Of a stretch of 64,000 nucleotides of DNA, positions 48,473 through 55,773 are shown one piece after another. The notes under the pieces are model-generated. The model saw only the letters and a list, made by a program, of their open reading frames with translations, searched no databases and was not told where the DNA came from. The first letter of the stretch is position 1; each line of letters begins with the position of its first letter. A program made the translations under genes and the position numbers. The stretch lies in contig JADJOP010000043.1 of assembly GCA_016713735.1 (NCBI GenBank), positions 124,001-188,000 of the forward strand. The letters are read 5' to 3'. The DNA is from Bryobacterales bacterium. Its GTDB lineage: Bacteria > Acidobacteriota > Terriglobia > Bryobacterales > Bryobacteraceae.

Positions 48473-50339
48473 ATGCCCCGTTCACTGCCCACAGCGGCAG
48501 CGCTCCTGTTGACTCTCTCCTTGTCCGCCGCCGCCGCGCCCGTCACCGCGCACTTCGACGGCGCCGAATCCGAACACCGCTGGGCTCTGCGCGACCTCAA
48601 CCCGCGCCTCCCCGCCGATTGGACGCCCTACCAGTTCCTCATCCTCGAAATGCGCGCCACCTCGCCGCAGCGCTTCTACCTCACCTTCCACAGCCCCGGC
48701 CTCAACCAGCGCCGCCAGATGCAGCCGATGGCCGGTGTCTGGATCCGCGCCGCCATCCCGCTGCAGTATTACCGCCAGCCCAACCGCGCCGGCCACGACC
48801 TCGCCTCAGTCGGCAAGGTCCCGCGCAATTCGTTCTGGATCAGTACCGGCGGCACATACGGTCCGCTCGACAAGGTGGAGGCCATCGGCATCACCATGAT
48901 CGCCCCGCTCGGCAAGCCCACCATCGAAATCCGCTCTGTCGAACTCGCCAAGGAGGACCCCGGCTCCGACGTCCTCGCCGGCAAGGCCCGTCGTCGATCA
49001 GTTCGGCCAGTGGATTCCCGCCGACTGGCCGGGCAAGATCATCAACCTCGAGCAACTCAAGTCAGCCTGGGCCGCCGAAGAGGCCGCTCTCCGTCCCGGT
49101 TCCTTCGGCTACTCCAAATATGGCGGCTATCTCAACACCAAGGCCAAGGCCACCGGCTTCTTCCGCGTCGAGCAGATCGACGGCCGCTGGTGGTTCATCG
49201 ATCCCGACGGCCACCACTTCTTCTCCACCGCCGCCACCGGCATGGGCAGCGGCGCCGGCGATTCGCGCCTCGAACCGCGCAACGACTACTTCGCCGCCAT
49301 GCCGCCCATCGACCCCAACCCGCCCCCCGGCGTCCGCGGCCGCACCGGCTTCTACAGTTGGAACCTCCAGCGCCGCCACGGCCCCCAATGGACCGAGAAG
49401 TGGATCGACCTCATCCTCCGCCGCCTCGACGACTGGGGGCTCAACACCATCGGCAACTGGAGCGACGTCAACCTCTGGGACCGCCACAAGAAGGCCTACG
49501 TCGTCCAACTCCGCGGCTGGGGCATGGAGACCGGCTTCCTCGGCATGCCTGACGTCTTCTCCGGCGAGTTCCCCAAGATCGTCGACAAAGCCGCCGCCGA
49601 GCAATGCGCGCCGCGTAAGAACGACCCCTACCTGATCGGCTACTTCGTCGCCAACGAACCGCCCTGGCCCGGCCGCGAATCGCTCGTTGTCGACATCATC
49701 CTCGACCGGCCGCCCACCGCCACCCAGCGCGAGGCCAAGCGCTTCCTCGCCGCGGGCGACACCCCCGAGCGCCGCAAGCAGTTCCTCTACCGCGCCTTTG
49801 ACCGCTACCTCGAAGTGATCAACGCCGCCATCCGCCGCCACGACCCCAATCACCTCAACCTCGGTCTCCGCTTCGGCGGCGGCGTCCCCCCGGCTGAGAT
49901 GCTGCGCGCCTCCAAGGCCTTCGACGTCTACAGCCTCAACGTCTATTCCACTGTCGTCAGCCGCGCCGTGCTCGATGAGATCCACGCCGCCACCGGCCGG
50001 CCCATCCTCATCGGTGAGTTCCACTTCGGCGTCCCGGCGCGCGGCCTCGCCGCCGGACTCGTTCAGGTGCGCGACCAGGTGGAGCGCGGCGTGGCCTACC
50101 GTTACTATGTTGAGCAAGCCGCCTCACACCCGGCCTTCATCGGCACAAGCTGGTTCCAGTGGGTCGATCAACCCGTCACCGGGCGCATGGATGGCGAGAA
50201 CTACAACATCGGCCTCGTCGATGTGACGGACCGCCCCTACACCGAACTGATCGAAGCCATGAAGACCACCCACCGCCGCCTGCAGTCGGTTCACTCCGGC
50301 AAGACGCCGCCGTTCGATCAGAAATCGCGCCCGCAGTGA
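48473..50339 (+). CDS. agarase-like glycoside hydrolase, frameshifted
   Basis: About 620 residues: signal peptide MPRSLPTAAALLLTLSLSAA, an N-terminal beta-rich carbohydrate-binding-like domain, then a TIM barrel. AAGGAGG precedes the ATG at 48473. The frame breaks at 48985-48990 where one extra C lies in a GCCC run; removing it joins LAGKA to VVDQFGQWIPADWP. The acid/base glutamate is likely in FVANEPPWPGR and the nucleophile in ILIGEFHFGVPARG. The arrangement suggests GH50-type beta-agarase or beta-galactosidase-like enzymes. It follows the UxuA-like gene and may be in its operon. Substrate could be a plant or algal galactan. Confidence 0.72.
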
Positions 50340-50361
50340 GCGCGTCCGCTAGTCATCGCCG

Positions 50362-50703
50362 CTAGTCGTCGCCGCTGCCCGCCGCCGGTTCGATGATCGC
50401 CGACATGCTGCCTTTCGATATGACCATGCGCGGGTCGGCCCCGTAGGCGTGAATCTGGTCGCGCGCAAACTCGGCCTGCTCTTTCTCGCAGGTCATCACA
50501 ATCGTCCTCCCCGTCGTGTCCACCTCGACGGCATGGCGGAAGGCCTGTGTCTGCGAGCACAGGAACAGGGCGCACAGCATCTCGATCACGTACTCGTAGG
50601 AATGCTCGTCGTCGTCCAGCAGCACGACATTCCACAGCGAGGCGTGTTCTTCGTGAGTGGCCGCTTCGGTTCCCGTTTCCGGCGCGGCAATGGTCCCAGT
50701 CAT
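50362..50703 (-). CDS. clpS: ATP-dependent Clp protease adaptor ClpS
   Basis: 113-residue N-degron adaptor for ClpAP. The core is SLWNVVLLDDDEHSYEYVIE, the typical NVVLLNDDxxT-like start of the ClpS fold, followed by QTQAFRHAVEVDTTGRTIV. The flexible N terminus (about 20 residues) is as expected. The H of HAVEVDTTG matches the recognition histidine region. No clpA lies adjacent. It is divergent from the tmRNA gene, another protein-quality-control element, with 171 bases between them. Confidence 0.93.
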   Translation of the reverse strand: MTGTIAAPETGTEAATHEEHASLWNVVLLDDDEHSYEYVIEMLCALFLCSQTQAFRHAVEVDTTGRTIVMTCEKEQAEFARDQIHAYGADPRMVISKGSMSAIIEPAAGSGDD

Positions 50704-50855
50704 GTGTTGTTTGGTCCGGCCCGGTCCGCGCTCAGCCTCACCCGTGGGCGTAGGCGGCCGCGGCCGTCTCTCCTCCCATGGTAGGACGCGGCGGCCCGGC
50801 GGCGCGAGTCCGCCTCTCCGCCTCCGCCGCTCCAGGCGGCCTATTTGCGCGCCGC

Positions 50856-50864
50856 TGGTACAAT
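50856..50864 (+). promoter_or_regulatory. extended -10 promoter candidate of ssrA
   Basis: TGGTACAAT (TGn plus TACAAT) ends 10 bases before the mature tmRNA 5' end at 50875, a good place for a sigma-70 start with a short leader removed by RNase P. The TTGCGC at 50845 is too close to act as its -35. Confidence 0.5.
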
Positions 50865-50874
50865 AGAGGGGAAA

Positions 50875-51226
50875 GGGGGCGTAACGGCTTCGACGGGATG
50901 GATCTGTTTTAGGAAGGCGTGCCGGGTTCCAGGCTCCCGTAAAACGACTGGAAAAACAAAACTGCCAACACGCAGTTTGCCTACGCTGCCTAATTAATTA
51001 GGTAGCCGCCACCGCTCACAGACCCGCATGGGGGCGTACTGGCGTCATCTGGCGGGATCGGGCGCAAGCTTCTGTCCGGAGCCCATGCCTTAAACCCAAT
51101 CGGACTGGGCCGCTTCCGGGGCGCCGGTTGTCGCGGTTGTGGCCGACATTAAACAGCCGGATACGCACGTAGGCTTTCTAGGGCTGGCCATTTCGGACGC
51201 GGGTTCAACTCCCGCCGCCTCCACCA
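50875..51226 (+). ncRNA. ssrA: transfer-messenger RNA (tmRNA)
   Basis: 352-nt tmRNA that rescues stalled ribosomes with SmpB. The 5' end GGGGGCG pairs with CGCCTCC at the 3' end, followed by A and encoded CCA. The 5' tRNA-like part has the conserved GGCTTCGACGGG; the 3' part has a normal T arm (GGGTTCAACTCCC). The tag frame at 50964-50993 reads GCC AAC ACG CAG TTT GCC TAC GCT GCC then TAA, that is ANTQFAYAA, with AYAA as the expected degradation end. The 3' end is duplicated 2.1 kb downstream, as expected of an integration target. Confidence 0.96.
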
Positions 51227-51228
51227 CA
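51214..51228 (+). repeat. direct repeat (attL-like) at ssrA 3' end
   Basis: GCCGCCTCCACCACA, covering the last 13 bases of ssrA plus two. The same 15 bases occur at 53310-53324, followed in both places by a TTCTT motif (with a one-base gap here). The tmRNA 3' end is a common attachment site for integrases, and the island genes lie between the two copies. Confidence 0.6.
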
Positions 51229-51258
51229 CTTCTTGGCTCACTCGAATGAGTATGAGTA

Positions 51259-51290
51259 GCTGCGGCTAGCTTCTGGGGTCTCGCCGCAGC
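51259..51290. terminator. hairpin between ssrA and the island operon
   Basis: Inverted repeat GCTGCGGC / GCCGCAGC with a 16-base loop, 33 bases beyond the tmRNA end and 22 bases beyond the stop of the convergent island gene. It could act as a shared end signal for both transcripts. No T tract follows on either strand. Confidence 0.4.
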
Positions 51291-51311
51291 CATTTGGCAA
51301 GTCGAACCCCT

Positions 51312-52637
51312 TCAGCCCAGCCATTGATTGTGTGGCTCATCCAAAAGCGATCGAGGGATTAGGTGGTTGTTGGCCAAGTGACTGGTGATCGCCTGCTCCG
51401 AGATCCCGAAATGCTCCGATGCCTCTTCAAAGGCTTCCGGATTGAATATGTCATTCAGGAACTCCCGAAGCGAGTCGATTGGACAGAGGAACTCCGCGGC
51501 AAAGGCCCGCTGCATCTTCTGTCTTGCCGTCCGCGCATCCGTCACGGGAAGCCATCGGTCTGACTCAAGGGATGACACGTAGTCACAAATGAAGCGGGCG
51601 GCCTCGAAACGCCTGCCGAGGCGATTCCTTCGATGAAAGTGGAACTTGACGTCCTGCTTTCCTCTGTTCCTCACCGCCAATCCAACTTCTGTTCTGACCG
51701 TAGGCTGAGAGTTCAACACGTCGGTTGGAAGCTCGAGCAGGTCGCAAAGAGATTGATCACTAAGGGGCTTGCCATTCAGTCCAAGCTGTTGCCTGGCCAA
51801 CGTGGCGAGGGTCTTCGCCCGCTGCCATGGCGGAGTTGCGCTGGATTCCTTCGGAAAACCCTGGATCACTACTTTCCCTTGAATCCCTGTTTGTGAGGAT
51901 AGGCTGAGGATATCCTGAAGTGAACCAGAGGGATTCGGGCCAGCGCAAATCGGCGCGATCTCGTTTGCCGCATCCGCTCCGGCCTCTTTGGCGAGTTGAG
52001 CGAAGCTCTCCATTAAGGGATCTGGCGCCTCGTCTGGATCATAACCAAGACGAGCCTCGATCGTCCTCGCCTCCGACTCCTCTGGGTTCGAGCGCTCTCG
52101 CAACACCTCCCCCCACAATTCGTGGAGTTCAGTCCTCAGAGGATCGAGCCGGCTGCATACGAGGTTGATAAAGTCATCAACGGCAAGCTCGAACTCCCGC
52201 GCTGGCACCGCGGACTCGAACTCAGAGAGATAGCGAACCGGCTCGCCGGTGAGCGGATTGGATTGCCTGCACGACACAGCAATCGTTTCACCATCGCTCG
52301 CGAAACTCAGACGAGGCCAGATGAACCCATGCCCGGCTGCGGGAAGTTCGTGGCTCATGCGCCAATGGGTTTCATCGATAGGTCCATCGTGCTGGAGACG
52401 GCGCTTTGCTGGCCGCGGCTCCCAACGGAGGCGCCACCAAGAAGACGCTAACCAGAGAGCTAGGGGATATGCTGCAACCCGTGCGCGCTCCTGAACAGTT
52501 TGTGACCAATCGTCGTCGAAGCGCGTGGCCACTTTGTCTCCGAAAGAAATCCGAAGTTCAGCCGAAGTCCGTTGAACTTCTTCTGTTCCTTGAAATGGGG
52601 GCAGCCATTTGGTTTCGATGGATATCCTTGAACTCAT
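51312..52637 (-). CDS. ImmA/IrrE-like protein lacking the HExxH zinc site
   Basis: 441-residue cytoplasmic protein. Residues about 275-425 have the ImmA/IrrE fold pattern: RAKTLATLARQQLGLNGKPL, then RFEAARFICDY where family members read RFxxAHELGH, then MQRAFAAEFLCP where they read ExxANxFAAELLMP, and finally ASEHFGISEQAITSHLANN, the usual small helical end. Both zinc histidines, the catalytic glutamate and the third ligand glutamate are gone, so it should not be a zinc peptidase. Residues 1-200 form a separate W- and E-rich domain that I do not recognise. It overlaps its upstream partner by 4 bases. ImmA proteins normally cleave repressors of mobile elements; this one may instead bind a partner. 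Confidence 0.6.
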   Translation of the reverse strand: MSSRISIETKWLPPFQGTEEVQRTSAELRISFGDKVATRFDDDWSQTVQERARVAAYPLALWLASSWWRLRWEPRPAKRRLQHDGPIDETHWRMSHELPAAGHGFIWPRLSFASDGETIAVSCRQSNPLTGEPVRYLSEFESAVPAREFELAVDDFINLVCSRLDPLRTELHELWGEVLRERSNPEESEARTIEARLGYDPDEAPDPLMESFAQLAKEAGADAANEIAPICAGPNPSGSLQDILSLSSQTGIQGKVVIQGFPKESSATPPWQRAKTLATLARQQLGLNGKPLSDQSLCDLLELPTDVLNSQPTVRTEVGLAVRNRGKQDVKFHFHRRNRLGRRFEAARFICDYVSSLESDRWLPVTDARTARQKMQRAFAAEFLCPIDSLREFLNDIFNPEAFEEASEHFGISEQAITSHLANNHLIPRSLLDEPHNQWLG

Positions 52638-53089
52638 TTACTATTCCACCGCTGTATGACTTCCTCGCGAAAGGGGTCGTCCGCAGGCATCGGATACCCA
52701 TGGTACACGCCATCACCTTCCAACTGGGCCTCCAGAGGCTCTCCTGACTTGGTGACCGACCAGACGTTTTGTGGCCACCCGTTGCGCTCTTGCACGCTGA
52801 ACACGCCCCGGAGTAGCCCTTCACGAAGCAAACTGATTGCCTCTGTGCGCGTGAAGATCTTGACCTGATCACAGAGCGTCTTGCTTGGTCTTGGCTGGCA
52901 GGGCGGATTGAGGCCAAAATCACCGGGGTTGCGTTTGTGTTCGGGGTTTCCTCCGTAGTGCAGCCTTGCGAGAATCGGTTGCAGCGCCGCAAGGCGGACC
53001 TGTGCCAAGGTTGGCGCACAGATTCTACGTTTGGGGTTGAATTTTCCGCTCCTGCGCCTCATGGCCACAATTGCATCCACCATCAGCAT
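52634..53089 (-). CDS. unrecognised 151-residue partner protein of the island
   Basis: First gene of the island operon; GGAGA lies 12 bases ahead of the ATG at 53089. The protein has no signal peptide or membrane segment. The basic N-terminal part (MRRRSGKFNPKRRIC) is followed by LARLHYGGNPEHKRNPGDFG and CQPRPSKTLCDQVKIF; the C-terminal part contains NGWPQNVWSVTKSGEPLEAQ and YHGYPMPADDPFREEVIQRW. The HGYPMP-x-DPFRxEVxxRW ending is distinctive. No family is recognised. Its 4-base overlap with the ImmA-like gene points to a fixed two-component pair, such as toxin/antitoxin or sensor/effector. Confidence 0.7.
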   Translation of the reverse strand: MLMVDAIVAMRRRSGKFNPKRRICAPTLAQVRLAALQPILARLHYGGNPEHKRNPGDFGLNPPCQPRPSKTLCDQVKIFTRTEAISLLREGLLRGVFSVQERNGWPQNVWSVTKSGEPLEAQLEGDGVYHGYPMPADDPFREEVIQRWNSK

Positions 53090-53442
53090 AGCTCGATCTC
53101 CCGCTCACAATACGAACCGGGCCTTCCCCCGTGGCGCCACTCGCATTCCACCTCTGGATCTGACGGTCCGCATCCGTGCGCGGCACAGGTGGCCGTTGTC
53201 ACCACTGTTCAAATCCCTTTCCCTTTGCGTGCATGCGGTGCAACGGGTGCGTCTCGATGACCCGTTGAACCGCAAACCCTGGGCGCTTCCATCGAATAGG
53301 TGCTGGCGGGCCGCCTCCACCACATTCTTCTTTCCTCACAGAGGAACCCTCTACCCATCTCCCTCCAATCGGCGTACACTGTAGCCGAAGAAGAGCGGCG
53401 GACCTCGCCCCCGCGGCCATGTTCCGCCGCCGGGCGGTGACT
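53090..53442. other. intergenic region with attR-like repeat
   Basis: 353 bases without a supported gene between the island operon and the HicB-like gene. It contains the second copy of the ssrA-end repeat (53310-53324) and, on the minus strand, a possible -10 (TATTGT) for the island operon near 53113. I see no other structure. Confidence 0.5.
53310..53324 (+). repeat. direct repeat (attR-like), copy of ssrA 3' end
   Basis: GCCGCCTCCACCACA, identical to 51214-51228 and followed by TTCTT. It contains the terminal 13 bases of tmRNA including the CCA end, without any tRNA-like structure around it. Confidence 0.6.
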
Positions 53443-53643
53443 ATGCACGTCAAAGTCGTGATTCATAAATCCCAACAGGGTGGCTACTGGGCCGAGGTGC
53501 CCGCCATTCCCGGCTGTGCGAGCGAAGCGGAATCCATCGAGGAGGCCATCTCGCAGGTGCGCGTGGAGATTGAGAAGAGTCTCTCCGTCGCCCCCATCGA
53601 GTTGTGCACCCACGGTGAAGAGATCGTCGAACTGGTAATGTGA
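53443..53643 (+). CDS. HicB-like antitoxin-family protein, no HicA neighbour
   Basis: 66-residue partial-RNase-H-fold protein (UPF0150/HicB type): VVIHKSQQGGYWAEVPAIPG, then ASEAESIEEAISQVRVEIEK. The start at ATG 53443 fits the family; the ATG at 53419 adds eight unrelated residues. It lacks the C-terminal DNA-binding helix-turn-helix or RHH of full HicB antitoxins, and no HicA toxin (about 60 residues with a GSH motif) is found on either side. It may be an orphan or have a housekeeping role; it is followed 30 bases later by a small zinc-ribbon protein. Confidence 0.8.
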   Translation: MHVKVVIHKSQQGGYWAEVPAIPGCASEAESIEEAISQVRVEIEKSLSVAPIELCTHGEEIVELVM

Positions 53644-53673
53644 TCGCGTCCCCCGGCCGCGTTTGGCTGCATC

Positions 53674-53838
53674 ATGGCTGATCACCCACAACCCACTCCA
53701 GAACCGCGAGGCGATTTCTATTGCCCGAGGTGTGAGCGGCCCGCCGACCGTCCGCTGGTCTGCGGCGACTGCCTGGCCGTCATCTGCCGCGAGTGCGGTT
53801 GTGTGCTCGAACGCTCTGACGACCTCGGTTTCGGCTAA
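53674..53838 (+). CDS. 54-residue zinc-ribbon protein
   Basis: Short but well-formed gene. It begins MADHPQPTPEPRGDFY and contains CPRC, CGDC, then CREC and CGC: seven cysteines in Cx2C-type pairs (C-x2-C, x14, C-x2-C, x5, C-x2-C-x-C). It ends LERSDDLGFG before TAA. The spacing fits one or two structural zinc sites. It lies between the HicB-like gene and proline dehydrogenase, same strand. A role in nucleic-acid or protein binding is possible; no family is recognised. Confidence 0.65.
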   Translation: MADHPQPTPEPRGDFYCPRCERPADRPLVCGDCLAVICRECGCVLERSDDLGFG

Positions 53839-53910
53839 AATCAGCCGCCGCGTGAAACCCTTTCCTCCCATTCACCACCTACTTATAGTGAGGGTAGGAG
53901 GCTGACCCGT

Positions 53911-54822
53911 ATGCTCCGGAACCTGTTCCTGTTCCTGTCCCGCCAACGCTGGCTCCGGTCGCGTATGGAACGCCCGGGGATCGCCGAGAAGCTGGTCCGG
54001 CGGTTCGTGGCCGGCAGGACGCTGGATGAGGCGGTGAAGGTCTGCCGGCGCCTGGCCGGCGAAAACATCCTCGTGACGCTGGACCATCTCGGCGAAAATG
54101 TCACCAACGATCTGGAGGCCGCCGCCAGTCTGGCCGATTATCAGGATGCGCTCCTGCGGCTGCGCCAGGAGCGGCTGGGCGGCACCATCTCCATCAAGCT
54201 CACCCAGTTGGGGCTTGACCAGAGCACGGACGCCTGCCGGGAACGCGTCTTCGTTCTCTGCGACGAGGCCTCCCAAGGCGGCACCCGCGTGGAGATCGAC
54301 ATGGAGTCGAGCGCCTACGTCGACCGCACGCTGGCCATTGTCGAGGCGGCCCACGCCCGCAGCGGTAACGTCCGCGCCGTCATTCAGGCCTACCTGCGCC
54401 GGAGCGAGGCCGACATCCGGCGGCTAAACCAGTTGGGAGTCCCCGTGCGGCTGTGTAAGGGGGCTTACCTGGAGCCGGTCACCGTCGCGTTTGAAGACAA
54501 GCGCGAGGTGGATGAAAACTATGGCCGCCTGCTCACCCTGCTGCTGGCCGAAGGCACGCAGCCGGCGCTGGCAACCCACGACGCCCGGCTCGTCACGCGG
54601 GCACTGGAGGAGATGGACCGTAGAGGAACCGGTCCCAATGGAATGGAGTTTCAGATGTTGTACGGCATCGGCCGCGATCTGCAGAAGCGCATTGTTCGCG
54701 CCGGCTACCCGCTGCGGCTCTATGTGCCCTATGGCGTGGCCTGGTATCCGTACTTTATGCGGCGGCTGGCCGAACGGCCGGCCAACGTCTGGTTTTTGGC
54801 GCGGAACCTCACCCGCGCCTGA
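53911..54822 (+). CDS. proline dehydrogenase
   Basis: 303-residue monofunctional FAD-dependent proline dehydrogenase, converting proline to pyrroline-5-carboxylate with electrons passed to quinone. AGGAGG precedes the ATG. TIM-barrel signatures: SIKLTQLGLDQSTDACRERV, RVEIDMESSAYVDRTLAI, RAVIQAYLRRSEADIRRL, VRLCKGAYLEPVTVAFED and the C-terminal LRLYVPYGVAWYPYFMRRLA with the substrate-binding arginine region (YxxRRLAER). It has no fused P5C dehydrogenase domain. The partner dehydrogenase is not in the window. Confidence 0.93.
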   Translation: MLRNLFLFLSRQRWLRSRMERPGIAEKLVRRFVAGRTLDEAVKVCRRLAGENILVTLDHLGENVTNDLEAAASLADYQDALLRLRQERLGGTISIKLTQLGLDQSTDACRERVFVLCDEASQGGTRVEIDMESSAYVDRTLAIVEAAHARSGNVRAVIQAYLRRSEADIRRLNQLGVPVRLCKGAYLEPVTVAFEDKREVDENYGRLLTLLLAEGTQPALATHDARLVTRALEEMDRRGTGPNGMEFQMLYGIGRDLQKRIVRAGYPLRLYVPYGVAWYPYFMRRLAERPANVWFLARNLTRA

Positions 54823-54904
54823 CGCGTAGCTCATGGAGAAGACAAGACGCGAGGGCAAGTGGCCTCCGGCGGCAACTTTTCCCTCCGGCGAGGAGTCATT
54901 ACAG

Positions 54905-55345
54905 ATGATGCGGTATTGGGCCTTTCTCGTGGGGAAGCTGGCCGGGATCGCCGTGGTCCTGCTGGCTGCCTGGCGGCTGGTGCATGTCATCTGGCCGGGC
55001 CCTGACCCCACCCTGCGCTACAAAATGCAGCCTTTCGGCACCGATTTGGGCTACACCATGGCCCTGCTCGGCATCTGGCTGCTCGGCGTCGGCCTGGTCT
55101 ACCTGGCCATCCTCGATCAACGCTACCGCTGCCGCGCCTGCGGGCGGCGGCTCCACATGCCGGTCTCCTCGGGCGCCTGGAACAGCATCCTGCTGCGCGC
55201 CCCGCGAACCGACTACATCTGCCGCTTCGGCCATGGTACGCTGCGAGTTCCCGACGTCGATCTGACCGGCACGCCGCAGCCTGACTGGCACTCGGTGGAC
55301 AACATGTGGAAGGAACTCGAAGACCTGGAAACGGCCGACAAGTGA
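54905..55345 (+). CDS. two-helix membrane protein with zinc-ribbon-like cysteines
   Basis: 146-residue protein. The start at ATG 54905 is preferred because GAGGAG lies eight bases before it. Two predicted membrane helices (FLVGKLAGIAVVLLAAWRLV; MALLGIWLLGVGLVYLAIL) are followed by a cytoplasmic tail with CRACGRRLHMPVSSG and YICRFGHGTLRVPD, a C-x2-C plus C/H arrangement that may bind zinc. It overlaps the next gene by 3 bases (GTGA). Function unknown. Confidence 0.72.
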   Translation: MMRYWAFLVGKLAGIAVVLLAAWRLVHVIWPGPDPTLRYKMQPFGTDLGYTMALLGIWLLGVGLVYLAILDQRYRCRACGRRLHMPVSSGAWNSILLRAPRTDYICRFGHGTLRVPDVDLTGTPQPDWHSVDNMWKELEDLETADK

Positions 55346-55680
55346 ATACCCGCTCCCTACGGGTGGCGGCGGGCGTAGCCGTCCTCCTGGCGGCCTTGGG
55401 CGCCATGGCTTCGCTCAGCGTCCCGTATTGGGAAAACCGCCAGTTTGAAGAGGATCTCAGCGCCCTGGTAGCCCGCAACTCGGCCTCCGGCTGGACCGCC
55501 GACCGCTGGCGCCAATCGGCCCTGGAGGTTGCCGCGCGCCGCGGTGTGCCCGCCGCCGCCTCCGCTGTCCGCGTCGAACTGCGCCCCACCGGCCCCCGCC
55601 TCGAGGTCCGCTACCAAAAGAACGTGGACCTTTTTGTGTATTCCGTACGTCTCCACCTGCGGGCGAAGAGCGGTTCCTGA
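55342..55680 (+). CDS. small membrane-anchored protein, DUF4845-like
   Basis: 112-residue protein from a GTG start at 55342 overlapping the upstream stop. One N-terminal helix (VAAGVAVLLAALGAMASLSV) precedes a soluble body with SVPYWENRQFEEDLSALV and LEVRYQKNVDLFVYSVRLHL. The P-Y-x-E-N and late V-x-Y-x-x-x-V-D pattern recalls DUF4845 proteins, which are found in many bacteria near signal-peptidase genes. The match is weak. It is the last gene before the PBP gene, 93 bases away. Confidence 0.6.
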   Translation: MNTRSLRVAAGVAVLLAALGAMASLSVPYWENRQFEEDLSALVARNSASGWTADRWRQSALEVAARRGVPAAASAVRVELRPTGPRLEVRYQKNVDLFVYSVRLHLRAKSGS

Positions 55681-55736
55681 GCGCACGGAAGCCGCCCTGT
55701 CCCCGCTGTGCTCCGGCCAGGGCCTTGGCCCGCCGG

Positions 55737-55764
55737 GCCATGGCACAATAGCCATGGCACAATA
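55737..55764 (+). repeat. 14-bp perfect tandem duplication before the PBP gene
   Basis: GCCATGGCACAATA occurs twice in a row, immediately before the AGGAG ribosome binding site of the penicillin-binding protein gene. Each unit contains CACAAT, close to a -10 hexamer, so the duplication may double or shift a promoter element. It may also be a recent replication-slip event. Confidence 0.7.
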
Positions 55765-55773
55765 GGAGTTATC

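Larger units (their letters stand above)
51214..53324. mobile_element. small ssrA-associated genomic island (about 2.1 kb)
   Basis: Segment bounded by the two 15-bp direct repeats, with one copy at the 3' end of ssrA. It contains only a two-gene operon (52634-53089 and 51312-52637) and no integrase or transposase. G+C is visibly lower than in flanking genes (near 52-57 % in sampled lines against about 65-70 %). This is the normal appearance of a tmRNA-integrated island, here so small that it must be a remnant or be moved by an enzyme encoded elsewhere. Direct repeats of 15 bp could arise by chance in GC-rich DNA, so the call is moderate. Confidence 0.55.
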
